64,000 nt of DNA from an uncultured Bacteroides sp. (GCF_963676325.1 NZ_OY781099.1:1054001-1118000), one strand, 5' to 3'. Positions 10,286 through 19,586 are shown, counted from the first letter of the stretch. Translations and numbers: made by a program. Notes: generated by a model from the letters alone, not told the origin.

Positions 10286-11920
10286 ATGAAAAAAATATTA
10301 TATTCAATTTGTGTTTTTTCTTTTGCCATCTTTTTTTCAGGATGCGATAGCTTCTTTAATCCTGATTCAGATGATGTGCTTCAGGAAAAAAATTATGTTG
10401 GTGACTATACAGAACTTTATTCCGGATTTATGGGAATTGCCGGAGCAGTACAAACTGTGGCAGACAAGGGGATGTTCCTTGAAGGGTTACGGGGTGATTT
10501 ATTTGAACCTACCAATAATGCATCTCGTGAAGTTTGGGATGTATACAATTATTCAGATGATTTAAAAGGTAATACATTGGCTGACCCAAAAGGTTATTAT
10601 AATGTTATTTTAAACTGTAATGATTATATTAAACATGTATTTGCATATAGAAAAGTAAATCCTACAGTACTTACATCTGAAACTTATGATGGCTTGATAG
10701 GAGGTGCTCTTCGTTACAAAGCCTGGGCTTATCTTATGTTGGCTAAGATTTATGGTGAAGCTATTTATTTAGATGATCCATTAACATCATATCAGGATTT
10801 ATCTAAGTACCCAACTTTGGGCTTTGATGCTATTATTGAAAAATGTCGTTCATTAATAGTTGATGGTGTAGATGGAGTTAATGGCAAAGGTGTTATTCGA
10901 TGGTCTACCGAACTTTTCCCTGGTCAGGCAGATTCACCTACAAATTTGCAGTGGAATCGTATTTGTCCTACTCCGGAGTGTTTACTTGCTGAAATCTATT
11001 TATATCAAAATAAATATCAAGAAGCACATGATAACTGTGTGAGCTTAATCCGTCAGGGTGGAGAAGAAGCCAGTTACCAATTAAATCTGAGTGAATATAA
11101 CGGAGAATGGAAATTGTTTGGTAGACAATTCTGTCGTATGGAACATATAACAGTTGCTTTTTTTGATTATAGTTTAAATCAAACGAACCATGTAATTGAT
11201 TATTTGTCTAACACCACACCTAATTCATATATTCTAAGACCTACAGCTGCTGCAATGAACAGATTTAATTCACAAATCACCTCGGGTGGTTTATTAGGAG
11301 ATCAGTATAGGGGTAATGGATCAACATTTAAGCAGGTAAATAATGAGTGGGTAATGGAAAAATTTCTTTCCGGAAACGAAACTTCAAGTACTATCTATCG
11401 TAATGATGTACAGATAAGCTTATACCGTGCAGCCCAAATTCATCTTTTCTTAGTTGAGTCTTTAATTGGTCTTGGACGTTTTCAAGAGGCTTTGGCCTTC
11501 TTGAATGATGGAGTTGGTTCTTATTATAATGCCACTGATGGTAAATTCTTACCTCCATTTGAAGAGTATCCAACATCTCTTTATGTAACTTCTTCGGCTA
11601 GTAACAAAGCTAATCGTGGAATTCGAGGTAGAGTAGACTTGAGTAGGGTTGGTGAGTCTGTTCTTAAAACACCAAATGCAGACATTAATAAAGATAAAAT
11701 GATGCTTGACTCTCTTGTCGTGGAAGAAACATCATTGGAAATGGCTGGTGAAGCTTCTGCATATTATACAATGATTCGTATGGCGAAACGTTGGGGAGAC
11801 GATACACGTAAGGTTTGGGCTGATAAAGTTGTATCCAAATATCCAAATGGAGGAAGTACGATAAAAACAAAATTGGAATCAAATATTGATAACTGGTTTA
11901 TTAAATATAGTCTGAAATAG
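10286..11920 (+). CDS. SusD-like outer-membrane lipoprotein (second pair)
   Basis: The ATG at 10286 gives MKKILYSICVFSFAIFFSGC with lipidation Cys20; an upstream in-frame TTG abutting the previous stop would add four residues and is less likely. The 544-residue product shows SusD-type features: the N-terminal CDSFFNPDSDDVL after the lipid site, the helical LRYKAWAYLMLAKIYGEAIY, the CLLAEIYLYQNKYQEAHDNC tetratricopeptide-like repeat, and a C-terminal ETSLEMAGEASAYYTMIRMAKRWG matching the RxxELxxEGxRxxDLxRW type signature. It is the last gene of the import operon, followed by a strong terminator at 11938. Confidence 0.9.
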   Translation: MKKILYSICVFSFAIFFSGCDSFFNPDSDDVLQEKNYVGDYTELYSGFMGIAGAVQTVADKGMFLEGLRGDLFEPTNNASREVWDVYNYSDDLKGNTLADPKGYYNVILNCNDYIKHVFAYRKVNPTVLTSETYDGLIGGALRYKAWAYLMLAKIYGEAIYLDDPLTSYQDLSKYPTLGFDAIIEKCRSLIVDGVDGVNGKGVIRWSTELFPGQADSPTNLQWNRICPTPECLLAEIYLYQNKYQEAHDNCVSLIRQGGEEASYQLNLSEYNGEWKLFGRQFCRMEHITVAFFDYSLNQTNHVIDYLSNTTPNSYILRPTAAAMNRFNSQITSGGLLGDQYRGNGSTFKQVNNEWVMEKFLSGNETSSTIYRNDVQISLYRAAQIHLFLVESLIGLGRFQEALAFLNDGVGSYYNATDGKFLPPFEEYPTSLYVTSSASNKANRGIRGRVDLSRVGESVLKTPNADINKDKMMLDSLVVEETSLEMAGEASAYYTMIRMAKRWGDDTRKVWADKVVSKYPNGGSTIKTKLESNIDNWFIKYSLK

Positions 11921-11937
11921 TTTATATTTTTAAGTTT

Positions 11938-11982
11938 CACCGCCCAAATGCTGTTTTTCCAGTGTTTGGGCGGTGTTTTTTT
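11938..11982 (+). terminator. Rho-independent terminator of the SusCD operon
   Basis: A perfect 11-bp stem (CACCGCCCAAA at 11938-11948 with TTTGGGCGGTG at 11965-11975) is followed by a run of seven T. It sits 17 bp after the second SusD stop codon and closes the import operon. Confidence 0.9.
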
Positions 11983-12030
11983 ATGCAAATAACAGAGCCG
12001 TTCTCAAAATAAAAACAAAAAACACAAAAT

Positions 12031-12146
12031 CATCTGCCACCTGCTACCAATTTTGAACATATATCCCTGTTTATGGGCCTTTTAATAGGTGGCAGATAAA
12101 ACTTTGATACATTTCATCTGCTACTATTATCTTCCATCTGCTACTA
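12031..12146. repeat. CATCTGC-type direct and inverted repeats
   Basis: ATCTGCCACC at 12032-12041 is the perfect inverse of GGTGGCAGAT at 12088-12097. CATCTGCTACTA occurs twice, at 12115-12126 and 12135-12146 (20-bp offset). CATCTGC is therefore present three times in the same direction and once inverted. It lies 50 bp beyond the operon terminator. Function unknown. Confidence 0.7.
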
Positions 12147-12250
12147 GCCAATTTGTTTTCTTTGTAGTCCTATTATTTGAAAAGCAGTAATCATTCTACT
12201 CAATCTCTCTACTGTGCTTTTTAATCTCCCGCCAGGTATTATTCAATCCT

Positions 12251-12322
12251 TGTACAAAAGAATGCATTCTTTTGTACAGAAGATTGTTTTCTTTTGTACA
12301 GAACAAATCATTCTTTTGTACA
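12251..12322. repeat. TGTACA cluster A: four palindromes at exact 22-bp period
   Basis: TGTACA starts at 12251, 12273, 12295 and 12317, exactly 22 bp apart. The first two copies with their flanks make a perfect 28-nt palindrome (12251-12278) containing AAAAGAATG and its complement; the last pair is a poorer palindrome. The same layout recurs at 26547 and 63677. Confidence 0.85.
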
Positions 12323-12740
12323 GGATAAATATAATGTCTGGTTAAGAGTTTAATTTTTGCTTAGTATAAAATAAATTTCAAATAAGGATGTTGAAAAAAG
12401 CAATGAAGGAATCAGTGAAAAGTGATTTATTCGTTGCACACTTGAAACGATAAGCTTTCTATGTTTATCTATACAGCTGGATTAATGATGATGATTCTGC
12501 TTTATGAAAATTGGTTACTCATTTTAATTCTCTGTTTTTTAGATTTTCCGCAAACTATTTATCAACTTCTGTACTAAAGATAATGTCTTTCCATACCATA
12601 CCATTTATTAATTGTTAAGAGGAGATATTATTTGAATCAGGAATTTTGTTCTTGCTTACTACTGTTCAAGAAATGCTAATCCTGCATTAGAAAACGTTTT
12701 TTATATCCAAAAATGATAAAAACAGGGAACATAAAATAAA

Positions 12741-12829
12741 TTTGTCCAATGCTTAAGTTGCTTAAATGTGCTATTTGAATAGTTAAGTTATTGTTTAATA
12801 GTTGTTTATGAAAAAAGTGTTTGTCCAAT
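12741..12829 (+). promoter_or_regulatory. Twin TTTGTCCAAT boxes upstream of paralogue 1
   Basis: TTTGTCCAAT occurs at 12741-12750 and again at 12820-12829, start to start 79 bp. The second copy lies 6 bp upstream of the TTTG of the putative promoter. The same pair at 80-bp spacing precedes the paralogous gene at 19680, so these are likely binding sites for a shared regulator (inference). Confidence 0.6.
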
Positions 12830-12835
12830 GCTTTT

Positions 12836-12867
12836 TTTGAATAGTATGCCTTTATTGTCTAATTTTG
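12836..12867 (+). promoter_or_regulatory. Bacteroides-type promoter of paralogue 1
   Basis: TTTG at 12836-12839 and TAATTTTG at 12860-12867 with a 20-bp gap fit the known Bacteroides -33 TTTG / -7 TAnnTTTG layout. The downstream ATG at 12925 is 57 bp beyond the element, almost the same distance as in paralogue 2. Confidence 0.6.
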
Positions 12868-12924
12868 TATCATCAGAAAGAAAAAAATGATATGCCATAT
12901 AATCAACTAAAGAATAAAGGTCCT

Positions 12925-13380
12925 ATGAAGTCTAAAGTGTTTAATTCGTCAGTCTTGTCTGCTAGCTTTGCATTAAAAAGCTGCTCTCATGATTTCTCGC
13001 AATTAAGCAACGTTCAGTTTAATTGTAGAGCTGATTATTCAAAAGCAGAAAGAAAGGTCTTGGAATGCGCAAATTATTTAACATCAACACCTCTGGATGG
13101 TAGTAACATGAACAGGGGACATGCTGAGACGTTTCTCTTACTTTGGATGAACGGAACTTCTGATTTTACTTTTAATATAAGTAAGGCTGTTGGCAAGATT
13201 ATTGAATCTAATATATCCTTATTGAGCACATATATAGCTTTCTTTGCAAAATATGTGATACTAAACAGGGGCAAATCAGAAGATGAAGAAGATATCTGTA
13301 AGAATGTTATTACTTTGTTACTGGATTATTGCAGGAATCATAAGATTAGTATAGTATTGTCCGATTTATTAAAATGTTGA
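12925..13380 (+). CDS. Unrecognised ~150-residue protein, paralogue 1
   Basis: I do not recognise this family. The ATG at 12925 was chosen because the paralogue at 19680 starts with the same MKSKxxNSS and similar bases precede both; an ATG at 12892 would add 11 residues. The 151-residue product shares with its paralogue the segments DFSQLSN, LECANYLTS, a W-M pair in LLxWM, DFxFNI, KIIES, a Y-x-A-x-x-AK-x-V run, and LLLDYC near the end. It looks helical and soluble, with no signal peptide or membrane segment. It stands alone with its own promoter and terminator, next to a minus-strand BspA cassette. Similar unnamed proteins seem to exist in other Bacteroides, but I can offer no function. Confidence 0.75.
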   Translation: MKSKVFNSSVLSASFALKSCSHDFSQLSNVQFNCRADYSKAERKVLECANYLTSTPLDGSNMNRGHAETFLLLWMNGTSDFTFNISKAVGKIIESNISLLSTYIAFFAKYVILNRGKSEDEEDICKNVITLLLDYCRNHKISIVLSDLLKC

Positions 13381-13422
13381 AATAGGTAGTAGAATTTTCA
13401 AATAGTTATTTTTTGATTCATT

Positions 13423-13467
13423 ACCGCTCAAATACTGATTTCTCAGTGTCTGAGCGGTTTCTTTTTT
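13423..13467 (+). terminator. Rho-independent terminator after paralogue 1
   Basis: The stem ACCGCTCA (13423-13430) with TGAGCGGT (13451-13458) is followed by TTCTTTTTT. It lies between the + strand paralogue and the end of the convergent BspA-like gene; it may serve both, although the T-rich side favours the + strand. Confidence 0.8.
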
Positions 13468-13479
13468 ATTCTGCCAGGT

Positions 13480-16191
13480 CTATTTGTTGTTTACTACCTT
13501 AATGGTTTCTGATAAACCATCAAGGTATGTAACTTTGATGATAGCCATCTTTTCATTATTCATCTCTATCTGGCAAGTAGATTCCCCGACATGAATCTTC
13601 GATTGAGCCCTTCCGGATAAAGTGAATAATTCAACGGTATTCATAAGTTTCTCACTTGAGATATAAATCATTCCATTTGCAGTCCATGCTTTGGTAGGAG
13701 AGGATGACGCCGTGTTTATATTTGTTGCATCAAACTCAATTATGTTTTTAAATTCTTTCCATATAGGCGCTGCTTTGTATGCATCAACAGAGCCTTTGGG
13801 AACTATTAGTTTGCAGGTGTTTTTATTTACACCGCTAAAAATATGTGCGCCATAGTCAAGAAAAGCTGTAAGGTCTATTGGATTTGATCTTAGTGTGCTT
13901 ATCTCTGATAAATTACTGCATCCCGCAAATAAATAACGTCCTATTCCATTAAGACTGGATGGAAAATTTATTTTTGTCAGTTTCGTGCAATAACTAAATG
14001 CTTCGCTATATAATGATGTTAATGTTTCCGGGAGATTAATAGTTGTTATGCTGGTACGACTTAATGCATTATCTTGAATAGAAATTAATGCTTCAGGAAT
14101 GTTTATGTTAGTCAAACAAGAACAATAAAGAAATGTGCCACTCTCTATATAATTTAATGTTTCTGGTAATTTTACATCTCTCAGATTAGAACACTTATAG
14201 AATGAGGCATATCCTGTCATCTTAAGTCCTTCAGGAAGTTCTATGCTTGTTAAACTGTTACAACCTGAAAACGCAAAGTGTCCGATATCTGTTAATCCCA
14301 CTGAAAAGTTTATGTTGGCTAAGTTTATACAATTTGAAAAAGCTTCATTTCCGATCTTAGTTAATGTCTCAGGAAATTCAATATTAGCCAAACTGATGCA
14401 GTAACTAAACGCATTATTTCCGATGCTAGACAGTCTTTTTTTGACTTCAACACTTTTTAAACTAGAACAATTGCTAAATGTACTTTCTCCAATGGAAACA
14501 AGTGAATCAGGAAGCTTTAAGTCTGTTAAACTGCTACAATCCTTGAATGCATTGTTTCCAATGTAATTCACGGTTGCAGGAAAGTTGATGTTTGTAAGGC
14601 TGGCACAACCTTCAAATGCGCTGTTTTCTATATAATTCAATGTTTCTGGAAGTTTCATGTTTGTTAAACCGGTACAACCTTTAAATGTATTTGCTTCTAC
14701 TGCTTTGAGCGTTTTTGGAAGTATAATGCTTAAAAGGTTTCTTTTATCAGTAAATGTACTGACAGGCATAGAAGTTACATTTGTTTCGCTGAGATCGATT
14801 GTAATTAACCCTTGCATATGAGATTTTATAAATGAAAGGTCGGAAACATTTAGTTGTCCCTCTAAAACTAGAAAGTTAATTTCATTTGCCGTATAGCCTG
14901 CAGATTCTATTTCTGCTGATAATGTTCCTGGAGTATAAATATTTAAGTGTAGGGCTGTTCCTTCATCTTCAACTATTGTTTTGATTTTCCAGTAATCGGC
15001 TGTTCTGTAAATTTCTCCAGATCCTTTAGGTACATAAAAAGTCTGGATACTACCTAAGGATTCCGATTGAATGATCGGAGGCGTTTTTGCTTCGATGATG
15101 CAAGAACCTACTTTACAGCCGTAATAAGCCTTGTCTCCAATGGATGTTAGTTTTGCTGGAAGATTGATGTTTTTTAAGTTAGAACAATCTTCAAATGCCG
15201 AATTTTCAATAGCTGTTATAGCATCGGGAAGGATAATCGATGTTAAGGATTTTTTTCCGAAATATGAGGAATTGTAAAGTACATTAAAAGCATGTTCTGG
15301 AATCTCATTTGCAGCAAAATTACTATATGCCATAACATAAATACTCTTCATATCAACATTTGTCAAAACAGGCATACTATCTCTCATAGTAACAAAATCC
15401 CTTTGATCTATTTGCCCGGTAAGAGTCAAGTCGGTAATAGTTTTTAGCTCATTCTGAGAGAGCAATGTGTGAAGTGTTCCGGCTGTTGTAACATTTATCG
15501 ATTTACCGACTTGAGCACTCCCTTCACTTTCAATTATAAATACATCTTTCCAATAATTAGCTGCCTTATAGCTATCTCTTGATCCTTTAGGCACATATAC
15601 AATTGGAATTCCGTTTAAAGTGTATCTCCCGATGCTCGGAGGAATTATTGCTTCAATTTTAAAAGTATTAAAGTTGCATCCGTTAAACGCTTCGTCGCCT
15701 ATAGTTGTGAGTGCTGATGGAAGAATAATGTTTGTTAACCCTGTACAGCCACTAAATGCATGGTTTCCGATAGTAGTAAGTGTTACCGGAAGTTTGATAC
15801 TTGTTATTTTTTGGCAAAAACAAAAAGCCAGCTCTCCTATACTGGTTAGCGTTTCTGGAAGAATAATTGATTTGAATCTACTTTCTGCATATAGTGTATA
15901 AAAAGCATCTATTGGTATCTCATTTGCCGCATAATTACTATAAGCTAAAATATTAACACCTTTCATATCAATATTTGTCAGAACGGCCATCTTATCTCTC
16001 ATCGTTATAAAATCTCTTTGGTCAATTTGTCCGGTGAGAGTTAAATTGGTCACTGTATTTAATTCATCAGAAGTAAGCAGTGTATTAAGCGTACCCGCAG
16101 AGGTAATATTTATGGTTTTACTCACCTGACCACAAAGAGGCAGGGTGCAGATCATTACTGCTAATAAAACTAATGTAAACTTTTTTTTCAT
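13480..16191 (-). CDS. BspA-like secreted leucine-rich-repeat protein
   Basis: A 903-residue exported protein: signal peptide at 1-21 (MKKKFTLVLLAVMICTLPLCG), then a three-times repeated module. Copies 1 and 2 begin near residues 25 and 230 with GTLNTLL / GTLHTLL, LTLTGQIDQRDF and LPxxLTxI and each ends with a YVPKGS segment; copy 3 begins near 430 in divergent form. The middle and C-terminal half is a long array of ~23-residue LRR_5 (TpLRR/BspA) repeats of the pattern SxLTNIxLPETLTxIGxxAFxxC. The last ~70 residues (MNTVELFTLSGRAQ, IIKVTYLDG) resemble the C-terminal sandwich often found at the end of Bacteroidetes secreted proteins. BspA proteins are surface adhesins binding host or matrix proteins. 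It is last in a three-gene minus-strand operon, 25 bp after the barrel gene. Confidence 0.9.
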   Translation of the reverse strand: MKKKFTLVLLAVMICTLPLCGQVSKTINITSAGTLNTLLTSDELNTVTNLTLTGQIDQRDFITMRDKMAVLTNIDMKGVNILAYSNYAANEIPIDAFYTLYAESRFKSIILPETLTSIGELAFCFCQKITSIKLPVTLTTIGNHAFSGCTGLTNIILPSALTTIGDEAFNGCNFNTFKIEAIIPPSIGRYTLNGIPIVYVPKGSRDSYKAANYWKDVFIIESEGSAQVGKSINVTTAGTLHTLLSQNELKTITDLTLTGQIDQRDFVTMRDSMPVLTNVDMKSIYVMAYSNFAANEIPEHAFNVLYNSSYFGKKSLTSIILPDAITAIENSAFEDCSNLKNINLPAKLTSIGDKAYYGCKVGSCIIEAKTPPIIQSESLGSIQTFYVPKGSGEIYRTADYWKIKTIVEDEGTALHLNIYTPGTLSAEIESAGYTANEINFLVLEGQLNVSDLSFIKSHMQGLITIDLSETNVTSMPVSTFTDKRNLLSIILPKTLKAVEANTFKGCTGLTNMKLPETLNYIENSAFEGCASLTNINFPATVNYIGNNAFKDCSSLTDLKLPDSLVSIGESTFSNCSSLKSVEVKKRLSSIGNNAFSYCISLANIEFPETLTKIGNEAFSNCINLANINFSVGLTDIGHFAFSGCNSLTSIELPEGLKMTGYASFYKCSNLRDVKLPETLNYIESGTFLYCSCLTNINIPEALISIQDNALSRTSITTINLPETLTSLYSEAFSYCTKLTKINFPSSLNGIGRYLFAGCSNLSEISTLRSNPIDLTAFLDYGAHIFSGVNKNTCKLIVPKGSVDAYKAAPIWKEFKNIIEFDATNINTASSSPTKAWTANGMIYISSEKLMNTVELFTLSGRAQSKIHVGESTCQIEMNNEKMAIIKVTYLDGLSETIKVVNNK

Positions 16192-16216
16192 TATATCAGA
16201 TTAGTTATATTTCAAT

Positions 16217-17419
16217 TTAAAAAGAATATCCAAGTCTTGCCTGTACTACATTAATATTGGCAGCAGTATCAAGCATCTTATTATAATTAATACGGCAAAA
16301 TATTGCGTGCTTCTTATTTAGTTGATAATCGAATCCTACACCGAATTTATATCCGGTAAAACTGTTTGGCAGCAAAAAATGATTTTCTTTTGTCTCTTTT
16401 TCCAGTCTTCCCACAAGTCTTGTTTCGTTATAGAATGAATTAGATGAATTAAGAAATAATGAATAGCATATTCCCGCTTCAGCTGTTGGACGAAATAATC
16501 CTTCAGGATAAGTGTATTTTAACTCCAATCCAAAAGTAGATATTAAACCATCAAACTGATATTTCTGGTAATGACTCTCAAAATCACTGTTTTCTTTAAA
16601 TAAGTCTTTTTCCCCTTCTATTTTAGACAAAGAGGCATCAAGAACCATACTGAGGGATTTCATAAGTCGGGGACTACTGATGCAGGCTTCTCCTCCAATT
16701 ACAGGCGACAAATATTTGTTCGGATTAAATTCGGCCGGTTCTGAGTCTCTGAATTTAAAATCCATTATCTGTAAGCCACCATAAAATGCAAAATCAAATT
16801 TCAGAAAACTTTTTTTATAATCATTCTCAAACACAATACATTCTTGTCCGGGAGCGCACATCTGTTGGTGATATTTTTTTGTTAGCTCAATCATGGTACT
16901 ACGTTCAAATGTTGATTTCTCAATATTCTTGGTTACTGAATTACAGTCTCTGAATATGTAACTCAAAATACCTTTGTATTTGTTATCAGTCTTATACTTG
17001 TTGTCTACTATTTTATCTGCTTCTTTTGTGACAGATATCATTTTCCCATTTTCATCCTCAAAGAAATAATATCCAAGGTCTTTCGGATAATAGTAGAGGT
17101 CTTTTATACCCTGAACCAAATATTCAAGAAACACTTTTTCTTTTTTATTATCCAGAGTAATTGTTCGGGATACATAATACTTAACTTCATTAATTAACAT
17201 GTAACCTAAAATATCATCAGGATGAAACATTTGTTCATCTGCTTCTTCTGATAATTTGAATTTGCAGATACTTGAGTTTATTTTATCTGTTCTAAAATCA
17301 ATAAGACCTCTGATAGTATCATTGTTGTTTGTAATAATATAGCCCTTTATATAGTTGCTTTGTGCATTCGCTGTTATTGTCAGACAGAATAAAATAACGA
17401 AGATTGATATATATTTCAT
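16217..17419 (-). CDS. Predicted outer-membrane beta-barrel protein of the BspA cassette
   Basis: A 400-residue protein with a signal peptide (1-19, ending ANA). The N-terminal ~170 residues (GYIITNNNDTIRGLIDFRTD, FHPDDILGYMLINEVKYY) form a beta-rich domain found in many Bacteroidetes membrane proteins. The region from ~205 on has alternating hydrophobic strands (DFAFYGGLQIMDF, FGLELKYTYPEG, YKFGVGFDYQLNKKHAIFCRINYNKML) and ends in ARLGYSF with a terminal Phe, as expected of a PorT-like outer-membrane barrel. It starts 5 bp after the stop of the lipoprotein gene, so the two are translationally close and probably function together, perhaps in displaying the BspA-like product (inference). Exact family not recognised. 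Confidence 0.7.
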   Translation of the reverse strand: MKYISIFVILFCLTITANAQSNYIKGYIITNNNDTIRGLIDFRTDKINSSICKFKLSEEADEQMFHPDDILGYMLINEVKYYVSRTITLDNKKEKVFLEYLVQGIKDLYYYPKDLGYYFFEDENGKMISVTKEADKIVDNKYKTDNKYKGILSYIFRDCNSVTKNIEKSTFERSTMIELTKKYHQQMCAPGQECIVFENDYKKSFLKFDFAFYGGLQIMDFKFRDSEPAEFNPNKYLSPVIGGEACISSPRLMKSLSMVLDASLSKIEGEKDLFKENSDFESHYQKYQFDGLISTFGLELKYTYPEGLFRPTAEAGICYSLFLNSSNSFYNETRLVGRLEKETKENHFLLPNSFTGYKFGVGFDYQLNKKHAIFCRINYNKMLDTAANINVVQARLGYSF

Positions 17420-17424
17420 GTTGT

Positions 17425-19227
17425 TTATTTTAACTTGTTGCTGTTCTTGGTGAATATTTCCGTACTAAAAAGATATATTTTATTGCTATAAACTATTACG
17501 AGTGTTTCACCATTATTTGAGGAGTAAATGTTAGAAACGGAAGTTGCTCCGTTTTTATTCAGCTCAAATTTCTTTTGCTGTCCGTTTTCAATGGATATAG
17601 TTGACAAAACAGATGTAAGTACTGTTGGATATTGGTCTCCATTCAAAAGAATGGACCCTCGGTTACCCGTATAATTTGATATAACATCGCGTTTTAAACC
17701 GGTTGAGAAATCAATATATGTAACATCTTTTGAGGAGCCTAATAAAACTCCCGGATAGGAATTACTGGTTGCGTAATAATAATCCCTGAGATTGTAATAG
17801 CTGGTCATGCTTTTGCTATATGCATCAATAGTAAATACATTGTTAATTTCAGCACTTTTATCAGTTAAAACAAACGTTTTTCCTTTGTCGCAGGTTGCAA
17901 TGGTTTTGACAATAAGTTTATTAGGATTGGAAGGATCATATAGAGATGGATTATTTGAAAACACCCCACACTTATTATTATCTGCTGAATCTATATAATA
18001 TAACAGATTATTAACAAAGGTAAGTCCAAAACCATTATCTGCAAATTCAATATCGGAAATAGAATTTCCATTTAAGGAAGAAGATAGATCAAGTTCTTTA
18101 ATATATTGACCGGTTGTAGCATCATATACATCTATGTTGCTTTCGTTCTTCTTGGAAATGTACAGGCAATTATTATATCTGTTATATGATACAGTGCTGT
18201 ACGTGCTTTGGTTCCATGGAATGTTTCCGGAAACAGAAAGATCACTCGATGAATATTGAATTAAAGTAGAGCTTCCGGAAACATATGTGTATACCCAACA
18301 ATATTTATTGTCTTTTGTAAAAAGAACTTTTTGTGCAATATTACTTGTTGTGCTGGTACTGTTTATAAAAGCTTTAAGTTCAAACTGGCCATCCAGTTTT
18401 TCTTTAGTGGGCGATTCAACTGTATATGACATAGTAACAGGAGTAAAAGCCGGAACTTTAATATTTGGAAAATAGATTGTTCTCTTATCTGCAGAATACT
18501 CAGCAGTTAAATCCAACCCTTCGTAAGATGAACTCACTGATGTAAGTTTTGCATCATTACTTAATGTAATAAACGGAACGCTAGTAGAGAAATCAGACTT
18601 GTTATCTTTGCCGATATAATTTTTAAGTTCAAAAGGAGGACCAGCCTCCTGGGTAATTTTAATAGTATGTATATTTCCATACTCTGATGTCAGTGTGACG
18701 GTAGCAGAACGTTCTTCAAAAGAATAATTCGTATCATAATTAATTGTAATGCCATTTTTTGATTTTGTACATTTTATCCAGTCCTCTTTACAATCAAAAT
18801 CAAAATCAATATTAGTTGTGATTGAGGCATATACTTCTCCTTTCATTTTCTTGACTGATGCTTCTGATATGTCTACTTTGAAATATGAATCTTGAACAAG
18901 TGTATTCATTTTTAAATTAAAAATCTTATGATCACCCATACCAAAAGCTATGTGCTTTGTACGAGTGGTATATCCTTCTTTTGATAAAGTTATAACTGCT
19001 GTTCCTCCGGTAGGTACGGTTATACTATATGTTCCATCTGTTCCGGTAAGTGTGTTTATTTTCTCTGAGGATGCATCTACTTCTATTGTAACTTGAGGTA
19101 ACCCGATTCCTGAAGAGTTGGTAATTGTTCCGGAAATAGTCACTGGTTCGGCAGCTTCATTAAGAATACATGAATTAAAAGAGACTAAAATAAGTGCTTC
19201 TATGATAAAAAGATAAAGGTAACGCAT
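17425..19227 (-). CDS. BACON-domain lipoprotein with carboxypeptidase-regulatory-like domain
   Basis: A 600-residue lipoprotein that heads the minus-strand cassette. The signal ends SFNSC with lipidation Cys20. Residues ~30-110 form a carboxypeptidase regulatory-like domain (TISGTITNSSGIGLPQVTIEV). Residues ~115-205 fit a BACON domain (DWIKCTKSKNGITINYDTN, RSATVTLTSEYGNIHTIKITQ), a fold thought to bind carbohydrate or mucin. From ~290 to the end there are repeated blade-like units (VYDATTGQYIKELDLSS, SIENGQQKKFELNKNG, GETLVIVYSNKIYLFS) suggesting a beta-propeller. It is probably exposed at the cell surface and acts with the barrel and LRR proteins encoded downstream. Confidence 0.8.
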   Translation of the reverse strand: MRYLYLFIIEALILVSFNSCILNEAAEPVTISGTITNSSGIGLPQVTIEVDASSEKINTLTGTDGTYSITVPTGGTAVITLSKEGYTTRTKHIAFGMGDHKIFNLKMNTLVQDSYFKVDISEASVKKMKGEVYASITTNIDFDFDCKEDWIKCTKSKNGITINYDTNYSFEERSATVTLTSEYGNIHTIKITQEAGPPFELKNYIGKDNKSDFSTSVPFITLSNDAKLTSVSSSYEGLDLTAEYSADKRTIYFPNIKVPAFTPVTMSYTVESPTKEKLDGQFELKAFINSTSTTSNIAQKVLFTKDNKYCWVYTYVSGSSTLIQYSSSDLSVSGNIPWNQSTYSTVSYNRYNNCLYISKKNESNIDVYDATTGQYIKELDLSSSLNGNSISDIEFADNGFGLTFVNNLLYYIDSADNNKCGVFSNNPSLYDPSNPNKLIVKTIATCDKGKTFVLTDKSAEINNVFTIDAYSKSMTSYYNLRDYYYATSNSYPGVLLGSSKDVTYIDFSTGLKRDVISNYTGNRGSILLNGDQYPTVLTSVLSTISIENGQQKKFELNKNGATSVSNIYSSNNGETLVIVYSNKIYLFSTEIFTKNSNKLK

Positions 19228-19250
19228 ACTATTGTATTTTTATTTCTTTG

Positions 19251-19286
19251 CAAAAATAAAATAAATATTCTAACAATTATTAGAAT
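19251..19286 (-). promoter_or_regulatory. Putative promoter and inverted-repeat operator of the BspA cassette
   Basis: On the minus strand TATTTTTG (complement of 19251-19258) fits the -7 TAnnTTTG element, 23 bp before the lipoprotein start. A 20-nt inverted repeat, ATTCTAA / TTAGAAT with a 6-bp spacer (19267-19286), covers the place where the -33 element would lie. No TTTG is visible there, so activation or repression at the palindrome is plausible. Confidence 0.4.
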
Positions 19287-19490
19287 TAAGAATTATTTTT
19301 AACGGAATTATGTATACAATTGAATCTGTAATATCTTAGCTATAGTTGATTCTTATTTAGTTCCTTCTAAGAAGTATGGCTGTTTTATACGAATTAGTTT
19401 GTTTTTCTACACATAATTAAATGATTTAGGTGATGCATGAAAAGACTTAAGTTTTAAAGTGAGGAAGTTATATTAAGATAAAGAAATGCA

Positions 19491-19580
19491 TTTGTCCAAT
19501 CTTGAATTCTTTAAAATGAACCTTAGTAAACTATAAATTGTTGTTTATCATGTGTTTATTGACTTTTGTATTTGTCCAAT
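19491..19580 (+). promoter_or_regulatory. Twin TTTGTCCAAT boxes upstream of paralogue 2
   Basis: TTTGTCCAAT lies at 19491-19500 and 19571-19580, 80 bp apart, matching the 79-bp pair before paralogue 1. The second copy is again 6 bp before the promoter TTTG. The tract between them shares TTGTTTA and TGTTTAT with the first locus. Confidence 0.6.
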
Positions 19581-19586
19581 ACGTTT

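Larger units (their letters stand above)
11983..12835. other. Long intergenic region with two repeat clusters
   Basis: No gene is visible between the SusCD terminator and the promoter of the 151-residue paralogue. It holds CATCTGC-type repeats (12031-12146), a four-copy TGTACA cluster (12251-12322) and the first TTTGTCCAAT box (12741). The stretch 12330-12740 shows nothing I can name. Confidence 0.6.

Noticed and set aside
12251..12322. CRISPR-like array
   Set aside because: Only 6-10 bases are conserved per 22-bp unit, there are no spacers of normal size and no cas genes anywhere in the window.
13480..13700. Type IX secretion sorting domain at the end of the BspA-like protein
   Set aside because: The C-terminal segment resembles such domains only loosely and no type IX component is present here, so export route is left open.
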